DNA of 64,000 nt from Sporofaciens musculi (GCF_009830285.1 NZ_WUQX01000003.1:124001-188000); one strand, 5' to 3'. Numbered from the stretch's first letter, positions 51,077-60,397 are shown. Notes: generated by a model from the sequence alone, not told the origin. Translations and numbers: made by a program.

Positions 51077-52246
51077 GTGGGCATTGATATTGGTAAAAAT
51101 AATCATGTTGCTTCCATGATGGATGATACTGGCAAAGTAGTATTCAAAGCTTTTTCCTTTCCCAATACTTCGGATGGCGGAAATGCGTTGTTTTCCAAAC
51201 TCGCTTCTTATTCTTTAAACCCCTCTGATTTTGAGATCGGTATGGAAGCTACTGGCCACTACTGGCTTTCCGTTTACTCTTTCCTCTTTGAGAAAAGTTT
51301 CCTTCTCCATGTTATCAACCCTATCCAAACCGATGGATGGCGCAGGGGAACAGAAATCCGCAAACGCAAAAATGACATCATTGATTCCCTCCTGATCGCT
51401 GACCTGATCCGGTATGGGCAGTTCGTGGAAACCAGGCTTGCAGACGAAGCTCTGTTTTCTCTGCGTACCCTGACTCGCTTCCGCACTTATCTTGTGGAAT
51501 CCATCAGTGATTTAAAACGGAAAGTTGTCTGTGTTCTGGATCAGGTATTCCCCGAATACCAGTCCATCTTTTCCGACATTTTCGGCAAGACCTCAAAAGA
51601 AATCCTTCTCCAGTTTTCTTCACCGATTGATTTTGAATCGGTTTCATCTGAAACCTTGGCGGAACTTCTTGCACAACTTAGCAGACAGAAAGTCGGCGCT
51701 GCGAAAGCGGAACAGTTAAAAGCTGCTGCATCCTCTTCTTTCGGCGTTACCTTTGCCAAAAACAGCTTCACGTTCCAGCTCAAATCACTGATCGAGCAGA
51801 TTTCTTTTATTGAAAAACAGGTAACAGAAACGGAAGCGGAAATTTCCAGTATCATGGAAAAACTGGAATCCCCCATTACTACCATTACTGGAATTGGCAC
51901 TGTCACAGGAGCGACCATTCTTAGCGAGATAGGCGATATCTCCAAATTTGACAGCCCCAGAAAGCTGGTGGCTTTTGCCGGTCTCGATGCCACTGTTACA
52001 CAATCCGGTGAATTTGAAGCAGCCCACAATGTAATGAGCAAACGCGGATCACCTTATTTGCGGAAAGCCATTTTTCAGTCCGCTCTAATCGCTTCTTTTA
52101 GAGACCCCGTATTAAGTGTCTATTACCAGAAAAAGAGGGCAGAAGGCAAACATCATTTGACATGTGTTGGAGCTGTTGCTAGAAAAATGTGCAACATCAT
52201 TTATGCCGTCCTAAAAAACAATCGGCCTTACGTTCCAAAAGTGTAA
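51077..52246 (+). CDS. IS110-family DEDD recombinase
   Basis: The protein has 389 residues. The N-terminal RuvC-like domain carries the DEDD set: D in GIDIGKNNH, E in GMEATGHYWL, and D-x6-D in KNDIIDSLLIADLIRYG. The C-terminal transposase_20 domain is seen at SPITTITGIGTVTGATILSE and LVAFAGLDATVTQSGEF, with the catalytic serine region SGEF. The start is uncertain: the ORF begins at GTG 51077 and no strong ribosome binding site is in place; related proteins often begin a few codons upstream. The frame is intact. Confidence 0.92.
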   Translation: MGIDIGKNNHVASMMDDTGKVVFKAFSFPNTSDGGNALFSKLASYSLNPSDFEIGMEATGHYWLSVYSFLFEKSFLLHVINPIQTDGWRRGTEIRKRKNDIIDSLLIADLIRYGQFVETRLADEALFSLRTLTRFRTYLVESISDLKRKVVCVLDQVFPEYQSIFSDIFGKTSKEILLQFSSPIDFESVSSETLAELLAQLSRQKVGAAKAEQLKAAASSSFGVTFAKNSFTFQLKSLIEQISFIEKQVTETEAEISSIMEKLESPITTITGIGTVTGATILSEIGDISKFDSPRKLVAFAGLDATVTQSGEFEAAHNVMSKRGSPYLRKAIFQSALIASFRDPVLSVYYQKKRAEGKHHLTCVGAVARKMCNIIYAVLKNNRPYVPKV

Positions 52247-52702
52247 ATCCTTTTAACCCATGCCGGCTTGCCTGACAGCAGGCCTTATTGTCATACTCTT
52301 TTTTACAAAATTTCTTTTGAATTTTTTCAATTATCTACTTGACTTTTAATAGTTGGTCTTTCGGTACCGAAAAACTAACTTTCTTTAAAGCCTGTACAGC
52401 CGTATCTCCTTCCCCGTAGGTCTTGGAAATTGATTTAACCTCCAACAAATTCATAAATTAAAGCACCTCTTTCTCCATAAAATCCATACATCGAAAATGA
52501 ATTCCCAAATCGTTATGCCCGTCTGCATGGAATTTCATTTTTAATGTATAAGAAGCATAACACACTAATCCTACAGGAATATTGCAATTATCCTGCTATT
52601 TTGCAGGAATTATCAATATATAGAGGTTCACTGCAGCATGAATAAAGAGGCTGCTGGTCTTCTTTAGCCTACATTTATGAATTAAAATATGGATTTAATA
52701 AC

Positions 52703-53716
52703 TCATCTAAAAGCTATTGCAATGCTTATAATGATGCCTATTACAATGGCGTGTCTCTTCCAGGTCAGCCGAAGATATCCTGCAAATTCACGGAGCAATG
52801 CATTCAGTGTAAAATACCATTTCGTCTTTGCACCAAACCCTACGCATTTTATTCCTTGCTGCTTCGCCAGGATTAAAGCTCTAAAGACATGATAAGCAGT
52901 TGTAACAATAACAATTTTCGCATTCTCGTTGTCTATCAACTCCTTTGAAAACATCAGGTTTTCCTCAGTTGATACCGATTTTTGCTCCATTATGATCTTT
53001 TCAGCATCCACTCCCTGATCGACAGCATATGCCGCCATAGCGGCGCTTTCCGAAATATCTTCGCCTGGCCCCTGCCCTCCGGACATAATCAGTACTGCAT
53101 TCTGATTGCAACGCAAAAGCTCTATCCCTCTATGAATCCGGGCCGCAAGCAGCGGCGTAACCTTAGTCCCAATAATCCCGGAGCCCAGTACAATAATATA
53201 GTCCGCATTCCTCTTTTTTCTCAGATGAATAAGATTAAGGACGGCAGATAGTGAATACATCGCCATCAGTGACAATACATATACAGCAGAAAAACTAATC
53301 GTTACATAGAGCATTGTACTGAATCTGCCCTTTTCCAGACTCCCAATCACTGGCCAGACTGCAAGATATCCAAACAGCAAGATTGAAAATAGAATAGATA
53401 ATAAATTAGAAGGCTTCATTCCCTCATGCCGGATAATTTTTATTCCTTCTATAAAAAACGTAACAATCAAAACTGCCGGAAATGCGATTACGCTGGCTAC
53501 TGCCAAAATAAACAGAAAAACAAGAAGTCCGATGACTGCATCATGTGACGCAAGCCATTCTGAATACTGGGAAAGTATAAAAAACAAAAAAACAGCCAGA
53601 CTTGTCATCATCCAGAAAAATGAAACGCCGATCCATAATGTTCTGGGATCGTGCAGCATAATTCTCGCAAATATGCAAAATGGTATTAAAAAAAGAATAA
53701 ATGAAATCTGCCACAT
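52703..53716 (-). CDS. YdcF/ElyC-family membrane protein (DUF218)
   Basis: The protein has 337 residues. The N-terminal half has about five membrane helices (ISFILFLIPFCIFARI, FFWMMTSLAVFLFFILS, LVFLFILAVASVIAFPAVL and others). The DUF218 domain follows from about residue 170: YIIVLGSGIIGTKVTPLLAA, RIHRGIELLRCNQNAVLIMS, GGQGPGEDISESAAMA, VSTEENLMFSKELI and VTTAYHVFRALILAKQQG. Relatives act in envelope polysaccharide or peptidoglycan metabolism or bind S-adenosylmethionine. The position is next to the IS110-split exporter; no operon partner is evident. Confidence 0.88.
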   Translation of the reverse strand: MWQISFILFLIPFCIFARIMLHDPRTLWIGVSFFWMMTSLAVFLFFILSQYSEWLASHDAVIGLLVFLFILAVASVIAFPAVLIVTFFIEGIKIIRHEGMKPSNLLSILFSILLFGYLAVWPVIGSLEKGRFSTMLYVTISFSAVYVLSLMAMYSLSAVLNLIHLRKKRNADYIIVLGSGIIGTKVTPLLAARIHRGIELLRCNQNAVLIMSGGQGPGEDISESAAMAAYAVDQGVDAEKIIMEQKSVSTEENLMFSKELIDNENAKIVIVTTAYHVFRALILAKQQGIKCVGFGAKTKWYFTLNALLREFAGYLRLTWKRHAIVIGIIISIAIAFR

Positions 53717-53768
53717 ATCTGTATTGCCCCTTTAAAATACGACATTTTTAGAAATTCAAAAAGAAAGC

Positions 53769-53832
53769 CCTTCCGGTAAGGAATCCTCTTCATAATTTTA
53801 TCATACTCAAATGGCGGTGTAAAATACATTCT
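53769..53832 (-). pseudogene. Fragment of alkyltransferase-like gene (direct repeat of 61014-61077)
   Basis: These 64 bp match 61014-61077 with about five mismatches and encode RMYFTPPFEYDKIMKRIPYR, the same stretch as in the intact MGMT-like gene (RMYFAPPIEYDKIMKRIPYG). Flanking sequence is unrelated. It is thus a displaced fragment. The remaining part of 53833-54017 contains no recognisable gene. Confidence 0.8.
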
Positions 53833-54017
53833 AATACACAATGAGGCACTTGCTATTATTCGAGTATCCATATACAATTATATACTGATACAGTTTGAAG
53901 AAAGACAGGTACAAATACTTTGCAGCGAGAACCGCATACCGGACGTTTCAAAACCTGGGTATATGCGGCTGATACAAACAGACGCAAAAAAGACGATTGA
54001 TGGAAGGGAGTTACGCC

Positions 54018-54719
54018 ATGAATAATGTATTGATTATAGATGATGATAAAGAACTGTGCGCTCTTATGAAAAAATGCGTAGAGCAGGAAAATTTATCAGC
54101 CATAGCGGCATATAGCGGCATTCAGGGGCTGCGTCTGGCCGATGAAAACAAAGATAGCTGTTCCCTTATTATTCTGGATATTATGATGCCCGATTTAAAC
54201 GGATTTCAAGTGTTGCAGCAAATACGGCGGACAAGCAATGTTCCCGTCCTTATGCTCACTGCCAAAAGCGACGAGGAAGATAAAGTGTCCGGCTTGCGAA
54301 TGGGGGCAGACGATTATCTGACAAAGCCATTTAGCATTAACGAGCTTATGGCGCGTGTAAATTCCCTTATCCGGCGTTATACCCTGCTCAATCCATCTTC
54401 CAGCACTGAAACGGATTGTATGGTGTTTCAAGGAATGACGATTGATAATCTTAATCGTCTTGTTTTTATGAATGACGTACAAGTGGAACTTACAGGAAAA
54501 GAATTTGATCTGCTCTCTTTTCTTGCAGCGAATAAGGGGAAGGTATTTACGAAGAAGCAGATTTATACCCATGTATGGGAGGAAGAATATGCTTTTGATG
54601 ATAGCAATATCATGTCTTTTATCAGCAAATTACGGAAAAAAATTGAACCAGACCCGGAACACCCTTTTTATATTTTAACCGTCCGTGGCGTTGGCTATCG
54701 TTTTAACAGGGAGGCATAA
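54018..54719 (+). CDS. OmpR-family response regulator
   Basis: The 233-residue protein has a receiver domain (NNVLIIDDDKELCALMKKCV with the acidic pair, phospho-acceptor D in LIILDIMMPDLNGFQVL, T in VLMLTAKSDEED, K in DDYLTKPFS). It is followed by a winged-helix output domain (LTGKEFDLLSFLAANKGKVF, IMSFISKLRKKIEPDPEHPF, ILTVRGVGYRFN). ATG 54018 has GGGAG upstream; the ORF start at 53997 is less likely. It is 1 bp from the kinase gene and next to an ABC exporter, the classical antimicrobial-peptide sensing layout. Confidence 0.95.
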   Translation: MNNVLIIDDDKELCALMKKCVEQENLSAIAAYSGIQGLRLADENKDSCSLIILDIMMPDLNGFQVLQQIRRTSNVPVLMLTAKSDEEDKVSGLRMGADDYLTKPFSINELMARVNSLIRRYTLLNPSSSTETDCMVFQGMTIDNLNRLVFMNDVQVELTGKEFDLLSFLAANKGKVFTKKQIYTHVWEEEYAFDDSNIMSFISKLRKKIEPDPEHPFYILTVRGVGYRFNREA

Positions 54720-54720
54720 C

Positions 54721-55644
54721 ATGAATGTTAATCTGCTTTTATTGATTGCGTTTTGTATCACACTCTTATTTATTTTGTTTCTTCTCTTAAAACTTAGGCG
54801 TGTACAGGGACAACTATCTATTATCGAAGAAGCCCTTGAAGATATAAAATCCGGGAATTTAAACCGCCGTATGTTGACTAAAAAGAACGATATGACAAGA
54901 AAAATCTGCTATGGTATTAACGATATTGCAATGAACAGCCAAACGCAGCTTATCAAACAAAAACAATCTGAACAGGCATATAAACGGTTAATGACAAGTA
55001 TTTCCCATGATGTGAAAACTCCCCTTGCTTCTTTGGTTGGTTATTTGGAAGCAATAGAATGTCAGATAGTTGCAGGAAAAGAAAAAGACGAATATATTCA
55101 TGTCGCATTTGAGAAAGCTCATTACCTAAAGCATTTTGTTGAAAACCTTTTTGAATGGGTAAAACTGGACTCCGGAGAACAGATTTTTCATTTTGAAATT
55201 TTAGACCTAAACGAGTTATCCCGGAATATTATAGTTGATTGGATTTCTGTTTTAGAAAATAACAATTTTGACTATGCGTTTGATATACCGGAAACAGAAT
55301 ATCTTATGCGCATAGATGCAAACGCTTATAGCCGCATCCTCAATAATCTGTTGCAAAATGTCCTTATCCATAGTAAAGGAAGCAAAATATCTTTCCATAT
55401 TTTTGAAAATGACCTACAAGCCAAAATCACTATGACAGATAATGGAAAAGGAATATCCCCCGATCATCTCCCGCATATTTTTGAAAGAATGTACCAATGT
55501 GATCAGTCGCGGTCTGCCGGAGGAAATGGATTAGGCTTATCAATCGTAAAAGAACTTGTAGCTGCTCACAAAGGAAAGATTACCGTTGATAGCACTCCCA
55601 ATAAAGGAACTGTATTTGCCTTATTGTTTCCGAAATCCCTGTAA
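54721..55644 (+). CDS. Sensor histidine kinase
   Basis: The 307-residue kinase has one N-terminal membrane helix (LLLLIAFCITLLFILFLLL), a HAMP-like linker, the phosphoacceptor H-box MTSISHDVKTPLASLVGYLE, N-box RILNNLLQNVLIHSK, and G-boxes MTDNGKGISPDHLPHIFER and GGNGLGLSIVKELV. It lacks a large extracellular domain, like intramembrane-sensing kinases that rely on the partner ABC transporter. ATG 54721 follows GGGAGG. It is co-transcribed with the response regulator. Confidence 0.94.
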   Translation: MNVNLLLLIAFCITLLFILFLLLKLRRVQGQLSIIEEALEDIKSGNLNRRMLTKKNDMTRKICYGINDIAMNSQTQLIKQKQSEQAYKRLMTSISHDVKTPLASLVGYLEAIECQIVAGKEKDEYIHVAFEKAHYLKHFVENLFEWVKLDSGEQIFHFEILDLNELSRNIIVDWISVLENNNFDYAFDIPETEYLMRIDANAYSRILNNLLQNVLIHSKGSKISFHIFENDLQAKITMTDNGKGISPDHLPHIFERMYQCDQSRSAGGNGLGLSIVKELVAAHKGKITVDSTPNKGTVFALLFPKSL

Positions 55645-55769
55645 TAATACGGGGATTTTTCAGTTTTATCGAATTTTGCTTAACTGTAAAAGCAAGAAAA
55701 AAGCAAAGTTTCGGCAAGGTTTTGGCAAGGTTAGCGTGATAGAATGAAGTATGAAAAGGAGGTCTCGCA

Positions 55770-56693
55770 ATGAACAAATATGTAATTGAAACAAAAAATC
55801 TTACCAAACAATACGGAACACAGAAAAGCGTTGCGGATTTAAATATCCATGTAAGGCAAGGGCGCATCTACGGTCTGCTTGGCAGAAACGGAGCCGGAAA
55901 GACAACGACCATGAAAATGCTGCTTGGGCTGACACAGCCCACTTCCGGGGAAGTTACAATCTGGGGAAAACCTTTACGGACAAATGAGAAGAAGCTGTTG
56001 CCCCGGATTGGCAGTCTGATTGAATCCCCCGGATTTTACCCGAACCTGACCGCCACAGAAAATCTGCGCATTTTTGCAACCCTGCGGGGAGTGCCGAACC
56101 GCAATGCAATTAAAAATGCGCTTGATTTAGTAGGGCTTCCCTATAAAGACAAAAAGCTGTTTTCCCAATATTCGCTTGGAATGAAGCAGCGATTGGCGAT
56201 TGCCCTTGCCATTATGCACGACCCGGAGCTTTTGATTTTGGACGAACCGATTAACGGTCTTGACCCGATTGGAATTGCGGAAGTACGCTCTTTTATCCGT
56301 GACCTCTGTACTGAAAAAGGGAAAACGATACTGATTTCCAGCCATATTCTTTCCGAGATTGCATTGCTGGCTGATGATATAGGAATTATTGACCACGGCG
56401 TATTATTGGAGGAAGAAAGCCTTGCAGAGCTGGAAGCAAAGAGCAGCAGACATATCCGTTTTACCGTTTCCAGTACAACACAGGCGGCGAGGATTTTAGA
56501 ACAGGGTTTCCATGAAATGCAGTTTACCATACAGGACGACTACAAGATGCGTCTGCATAATTTAGATATTTCTGTCGGAGAAATTGTAACCGCCTTTGTC
56601 GAAAACGGGCTTACCGTATCAGAAGCCTATGTCTGCGAAGAAAGCCTTGAAGATTATTTCAAGCGTGTAACAGGGGGTGAGGGGATTGCTTGA
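55770..56693 (+). CDS. ABC transporter ATPase, BcrA/LanF type
   Basis: The 307-residue ATPase has Walker A GLLGRNGAGKTTTMKMLLGL, signature SQYSLGMKQRLAIALAIM, Walker B LLILDEPINGLDPIG and the switch histidine in ILISSHILSEIALLADD. The C-terminal domain of about 90 residues is typical of bacitracin and lantibiotic-immunity transporters. ATG 55770 follows AAAGGAGG. It is the first of three exporter genes and lies 125 bp after the kinase gene; the two-component system probably controls it. Confidence 0.94.
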   Translation: MNKYVIETKNLTKQYGTQKSVADLNIHVRQGRIYGLLGRNGAGKTTTMKMLLGLTQPTSGEVTIWGKPLRTNEKKLLPRIGSLIESPGFYPNLTATENLRIFATLRGVPNRNAIKNALDLVGLPYKDKKLFSQYSLGMKQRLAIALAIMHDPELLILDEPINGLDPIGIAEVRSFIRDLCTEKGKTILISSHILSEIALLADDIGIIDHGVLLEEESLAELEAKSSRHIRFTVSSTTQAARILEQGFHEMQFTIQDDYKMRLHNLDISVGEIVTAFVENGLTVSEAYVCEESLEDYFKRVTGGEGIA

Positions 56694-57459
56694 CCTTGTA
56701 AAGTGTGAATTTTGGAAGATAAAGCGGAAAGGCTTGTTTAAAATTGCTCTCTTTACGGCTGTTTTATTCCCTGTTTTTAATATCATGCTTTTAGCAGAGG
56801 GAAGTTTAGCAGACGTTATGAGCAGCGTGCGTGAGGAAAGCGGTTTCTTACTTCTGATCCCGATACTGGTAATTATAGCTGCTAACCTGTTTTTTGAAGA
56901 ACACGATAGCGACACCTTAAAAAATCTTATTTGTGTTCCGGTTTTAAAAAACCACTTAGTCATAGCGAAGGTTACTATGCTTTTTCTGTTTTCAGTTACT
57001 TATGAAATGTTAGGCTTTTGTATTGGTATCTTAATTGCTCTTGCACAGGGTATTTCTTTAAATGGGTGGGCTTTACAGCTATTCCTTACATTTTGTACGG
57101 GTATTTTACTTTGGGCGGCAGCTCTGCCCTGTATTATCCTTGTGGTCTGGTGCAATAAGTCCTATATTATTTCTGTCATAATCGCTTTCTTCTATACACT
57201 GCTTGGATTTGCATTGCACCTAAGTGATGCCATTATGATGAAACCATTAGGGCTGAATATCAGCACATTTATTCCTGTACCGATGGTCTTTCGATGGCTG
57301 TATCAGTTTAAGGTGCCAGAAGGAAAGATTATGACAGACTTTTATAATCGTCTAAGCCCGTACTTTGTATCAACACCTATCATATTTGCGATACTGATTG
57401 CGGAAGCGATTGTATGTATTATATTAATTATACGGGTTTATCAAAAACAGGAAGCATAA
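56677..57459 (+). CDS. ABC-2 permease, LanE/BcrB type (first)
   Basis: This 260-residue permease has six membrane helices (ALFTAVLFPVFNIMLLAEG, FLLLIPILVIIAANLFFEEH, VTMLFLFSVTYEMLGFCIGI, LFLTFCTGILLWAAALPCII, SYIISVIIAFFYTLLGFALH, IIFAILIAEAIVCIILIIRV) and the family motif FEEHDSDTLKNLICVPVLKN. It starts at GTG 56677 within the end of the ATPase gene. It forms a heteromeric exporter with the next permease. The probable substrate is a lantibiotic or bacitracin-like peptide; this is inferred from family and context. Confidence 0.88.
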   Translation: MRGLLDLVKCEFWKIKRKGLFKIALFTAVLFPVFNIMLLAEGSLADVMSSVREESGFLLLIPILVIIAANLFFEEHDSDTLKNLICVPVLKNHLVIAKVTMLFLFSVTYEMLGFCIGILIALAQGISLNGWALQLFLTFCTGILLWAAALPCIILVVWCNKSYIISVIIAFFYTLLGFALHLSDAIMMKPLGLNISTFIPVPMVFRWLYQFKVPEGKIMTDFYNRLSPYFVSTPIIFAILIAEAIVCIILIIRVYQKQEA

Positions 57460-57472
57460 CAGGAGGTTTTAT

Positions 57473-58297
57473 ATGTTATCTATTGTCTTAACAGAATTAC
57501 AAAAGATAAAGCGGTATCATATTCTGTTGATCGGAATTATAGGAATGGCTCTCTCACCTATTCTTGGGCTTATCACACAGAATGTTGCGATTGAGGAAGC
57601 AAAAAATACGAATTTTGACCTTAGCGCATTAGTAGACAGCACAATTTGGAACAATGCAACCGTATTTATGCCTATTATTTTTACTTTGATTGGCGGTTAT
57701 CTGATAAACAGGGAGTATACGGACGATACATTGAAAAATGTCTTAGTTGTTCCTGTTTCATTTCCTAAATTATTAACAGGGAAATTAACCGCTATGGGCA
57801 TTTTATCCCTTATATTGGGAATGTATAGTTTCGTAATCACAATCATTGTTGGCATTTTTGCGGGGCTTTCCGGTTTTGATATTCTTGCTTTGATAAAAGG
57901 CTTATTTTATATGTTGGGGATCTCGATTTGCATTTATATTGCCGTTCTTCCTATTATCGCATTTTGTGGGAGAACACCGGGATTTTTTATGGGCGGCGCA
58001 GTTATCGCTTTTATATTGGGCTATTGCAGTATGTTTTTTAAAAGTGGTCTGCTTAGAAATATTTATCCTTTTTTAGCTTCTTTTACGGTGATTGGTTTTG
58101 ACACCACATCATATATCAACGCAAAAAATAAAGCAAGCATTCCACTGGGGCTTGCTTCACTTGGAGTAATGTTGTTGATTTCAGCTTTTATCATTGTAAT
58201 CTCTAAATCGCCGGGTGAAGCTAAAACAAAGCAGAGGAAAAATAATATCTCTCTACGTCCTGCGCAGAGAGAACGCATAATGACAAACAGACATTGA
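57473..58297 (+). CDS. ABC-2 permease, LanG type (second)
   Basis: The 274-residue permease is paralogous in layout to the first: six helices (ILLIGIIGMALSPILGLITQ, ATVFMPIIFTLIGGYLINRE, LILGMYSFVITIIVGIFAG, GLFYMLGISICIYIAVLPII, PGFFMGGAVIAFILGYCSMF, ASLGVMLLISAFIIVIS) and INREYTDDTLKNVLVVPVS. The ATG at 57473 has AGGAGG upstream. The C-terminal tail is basic and extends beyond the last helix. The IS110 element 2 begins shortly downstream. Confidence 0.88.
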   Translation: MLSIVLTELQKIKRYHILLIGIIGMALSPILGLITQNVAIEEAKNTNFDLSALVDSTIWNNATVFMPIIFTLIGGYLINREYTDDTLKNVLVVPVSFPKLLTGKLTAMGILSLILGMYSFVITIIVGIFAGLSGFDILALIKGLFYMLGISICIYIAVLPIIAFCGRTPGFFMGGAVIAFILGYCSMFFKSGLLRNIYPFLASFTVIGFDTTSYINAKNKASIPLGLASLGVMLLISAFIIVISKSPGEAKTKQRKNNISLRPAQRERIMTNRH

Positions 58298-58415
58298 GGA
58301 TAAGAAAGCAATTTGGTAATATGTCAAGAGGAAAATGAAAAAGATTTTCTTGGAAAAGGGTAACCTTAATAGACCTACGGTCTATTAAGAACGTAAGTTC
58401 GATATGCAGTATGGA

Positions 58416-59696
58416 TTACCTACTCTTTTCCGGAGAGTAGAGTTGGCCCTTGTCCAGCAGACCAAAGAGCAGACGTATAAATTTACGGGAAGTCAACGCG
58501 AGTGCTCGTTTATGCTGATGGTTTCTTGTCTCAGCATATTTTTTGTCATAGAAAGCTTTGTATTCAGGACAGTGTCTTATAACACTTCCGGCAGCTTCTA
58601 TGATGTAGTAGCGCAGATATCTGTTGCCAGCTTTGCTCATGTGTTTGTCTTCGGCTACGAAATCGCCAGAGTCATTATCGTTCCAAACGATACCACAGTA
58701 TTTTGCGAGGGCATTGGCATTAGGAAAAGCCTTAATGGAACCCATTTCGGCCAAGATACCGGCTGAATAAACTTTACCAATCCCAGGAATGGAATTCAGT
58801 ACAGTGTACTCGTCAGGGTTTAGTCCCTGAACTGTTTGAAGGACTGCTTTATCAATCGCTTTGAGTTCTCTTTCAAAGGAACTGATACAGTTAAAGGAAG
58901 AAGCGATTGAGATAGTAAGCGGCTCATAGAGGCATTTATCAAGCCGGTATGAGTTGCGGGCTGCAGCCTGTAAGATTTTTGCTGTTTCTTCCGGATCAGC
59001 AATACGGCCTTTGCTCTTGGAGTTAATAAAAGCAACGAGGTCTTCTACGGATGATTTTGCGATATCTTCATTCGTTGTGTACTCGGTAAGAATGGCTTCG
59101 GCTGTGGCACCATATTTGTTTGCGAATGGATGCTGCCCATCACGGAGTAATGCGTATTCACTGAACTTGAGATAAATGTTGTTAAGCATGTAAGTCTTTT
59201 CTCTTGCGATACATTCAGTGATGTGCATACGGTGTCTGGTAAGACGCTGTAAGGCAAGGTATTGGGAGCCACGCCAGGGTTTGATTGCAATACGTCCCAC
59301 ACGGGCAAAATCGGCAATCACATAAGAGTCAATGCCATCATTTTTTCCGATATCGTTAAAGGACTTTTTGTAGTTCTTAACTTCTTTCGGATTGAGACAG
59401 TAAACTCTGACAGAGAATGGAGCAAGCAGGTCACTGGCAGAAAGATAATTCGCCAGATGGACACCATAGAAACCAGTAGCTTCCATACCGATCATAACGT
59501 ATTTGAACTGATGGTTGTGTTTTAATACATCAGAAATCATCTGTTCAATAAAAGCTGCACCTTCCTGAGTGTTTTCTACAGATTTCATCCTGATGTAGAA
59601 TTCCTCGTTGAAATCAAGTGCAGAGATAACATGAACACGGGATGCAATATCAATCCCAACAAACAGTGTTGAGAGGTAATCAATATGTTCTTTCAC
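58416..59696 (-). CDS. IS110-family DEDD recombinase (second type)
   Basis: The 426-residue protein has D in LFVGIDIASRVHVISALDF, E in VMIGMEATGFYGVHLANYL, and paired D residues in NDGIDSYVIADFARVGR. The transposase_20 region is LNSIPGIGKVYSAGILAEMG, and the serine region is WNDNDSGDFVAEDKHMSKAG. It is clearly diverged from the recombinase of element 1 (longer N-terminus, different central domain), so the two elements arrived independently. The frame is intact. The ATG at 59696 follows AAAGGTGG. Confidence 0.92.
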   Translation of the reverse strand: MKEHIDYLSTLFVGIDIASRVHVISALDFNEEFYIRMKSVENTQEGAAFIEQMISDVLKHNHQFKYVMIGMEATGFYGVHLANYLSASDLLAPFSVRVYCLNPKEVKNYKKSFNDIGKNDGIDSYVIADFARVGRIAIKPWRGSQYLALQRLTRHRMHITECIAREKTYMLNNIYLKFSEYALLRDGQHPFANKYGATAEAILTEYTTNEDIAKSSVEDLVAFINSKSKGRIADPEETAKILQAAARNSYRLDKCLYEPLTISIASSFNCISSFERELKAIDKAVLQTVQGLNPDEYTVLNSIPGIGKVYSAGILAEMGSIKAFPNANALAKYCGIVWNDNDSGDFVAEDKHMSKAGNRYLRYYIIEAAGSVIRHCPEYKAFYDKKYAETRNHQHKRALALTSRKFIRLLFGLLDKGQLYSPEKSR

Positions 59697-59719
59697 GGAT
59701 CATCACCACCTTTCAATAA

Positions 59720-60065
59720 AAGTGAAGAAGAGTAATCATGGGTTATCCCAGACCACTACGCCGGCCTAAACCTCGCGTTATGAGCATTACCTGGAAGAAA
59801 TACCCTGCTGGTGGCTAGATACCAGGATGCAGCATTTGTGTAATAAGTCTTAGCGCAGTATTAGGGTTGCATGCTTTCTTGGCAATAGCAAACGCTTTGC
59901 AGGAGCGATGAAGCAATGACCATAGCTACAATTCTTATGGAACTTATTGTAACATCTGGGACCATGACTATAAAGTAACTTATTAACCAATAGACAGAGA
60001 ATGGATGAACCAGCGTGATTGAAGAAGAATCTTCGGAAAGGATGTTTAGAATTATCCTTCTGTCT
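59720..60065 (-). ncRNA. Candidate bridge RNA region of IS110 element 2
   Basis: About 350 bp of non-coding sequence precede the recombinase on the minus strand, with local complementarity (for example CTGGT 59808-59812 with ACCAG 59821-59825). IS110 elements carry a bridge RNA in this position. The assignment is positional; I could not delimit the RNA ends. Confidence 0.4.
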
Positions 60066-60133
60066 AATCAAAAAGAATAAGTCTGTAAGCAGTTTTTCTT
60101 GCTTACAAACTTATTATACGAGGAGCTTTTAAA

Positions 60134-60397
60134 ATGAAAGAAATAATTTTAAGTATGATTGCGCTCGTAACAGTTTTTGTGCCATTAACAGCAGTTCTTG
60201 TATGGGAACCTACTTCACCAGCAGCGACAGCCATTATTATAGGATATTGCATTTTTGCTGGGCTAAGTTTTTTATATGCACTCTTTCTCTTTGTTAAAAT
60301 GAAGTTCAGAGATATTTACACCAAAATTGCGCTTGGATTAAACGCCGTTTATGTTGTAGGGATTTTAGTTACCGTGGTCATCCCTCATTTGCTTTAA
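60134..60397 (+). CDS. Small membrane protein, unknown
   Basis: The 87-residue protein has three predicted helices (IILSMIALVTVFVPLTAVLV, AATAIIIGYCIFAGLSFLYA and IALGLNAVYVVGILVTVVI). The start ATG follows GAGGAGC. The family is not recognised. It lies between the IS110 element 2 and a permease remnant on the same strand, and may have belonged to the exporter operon before the insertion. It could be an immunity-type or accessory membrane protein; this is only contextual. Confidence 0.6.
   Translation: MKEIILSMIALVTVFVPLTAVLVWEPTSPAATAIIIGYCIFAGLSFLYALFLFVKMKFRDIYTKIALGLNAVYVVGILVTVVIPHLL

Larger units (their letters stand above)
50789..52367 (+). mobile_element. IS110-family insertion sequence 1
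   Basis: The boundaries are set by rejoining the split ATPase frame (KKVSFS + IIQGEF). The element of about 1.58 kb holds one DEDD recombinase gene, a 5' non-coding region of about 288 bp and a 3' end of about 120 bp. No terminal inverted repeats or target duplication were seen, as usual for IS110. The exact edges may shift by a few bases. Confidence 0.8.
50195..52454 (-). pseudogene. MacB/LolD-type ABC ATPase gene split by IS110
   Basis: The 5' part (ATG 52454, GAGGTG upstream) encodes MNLLEVKSISKTYGEGDTA and VQALKKVSFS, ending at about 52368. The 3' part resumes at about 50788 with IIQGEFVAIVGESGSGKST (Walker A), FIFQNFNLVPELTVEQN, the signature LPSQLSGGQQQRVAIGRALI and Walker B LILADEPTGNLD, stopping at 50195. 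Between lies the IS110 element. Rejoined, it is a normal ATPase of about 225 residues for the downstream FtsX-type permease. A short ATPase from an internal ATG would lack Walker A. Confidence 0.9.
58320..60070 (-). mobile_element. IS110-family insertion sequence 2
   Basis: One intact DEDD recombinase gene is flanked by about 360 bp of non-coding sequence on its 5' side and about 100 bp on its 3' side. The 3' side carries a perfect 11-bp stem (CTTAATAGACC with GGTCTATTAAG, about 58366-58390). The edges are approximate because no terminal repeats or interrupted frame define them. It separates the exporter operon from a remnant of a similar permease at 60436. Confidence 0.65.

Noticed and set aside
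53686..53877. Short ORF as an independent gene
   Set aside because: Its only recognisable part is the 64-bp copy of the ATL gene; the rest has no coding features.
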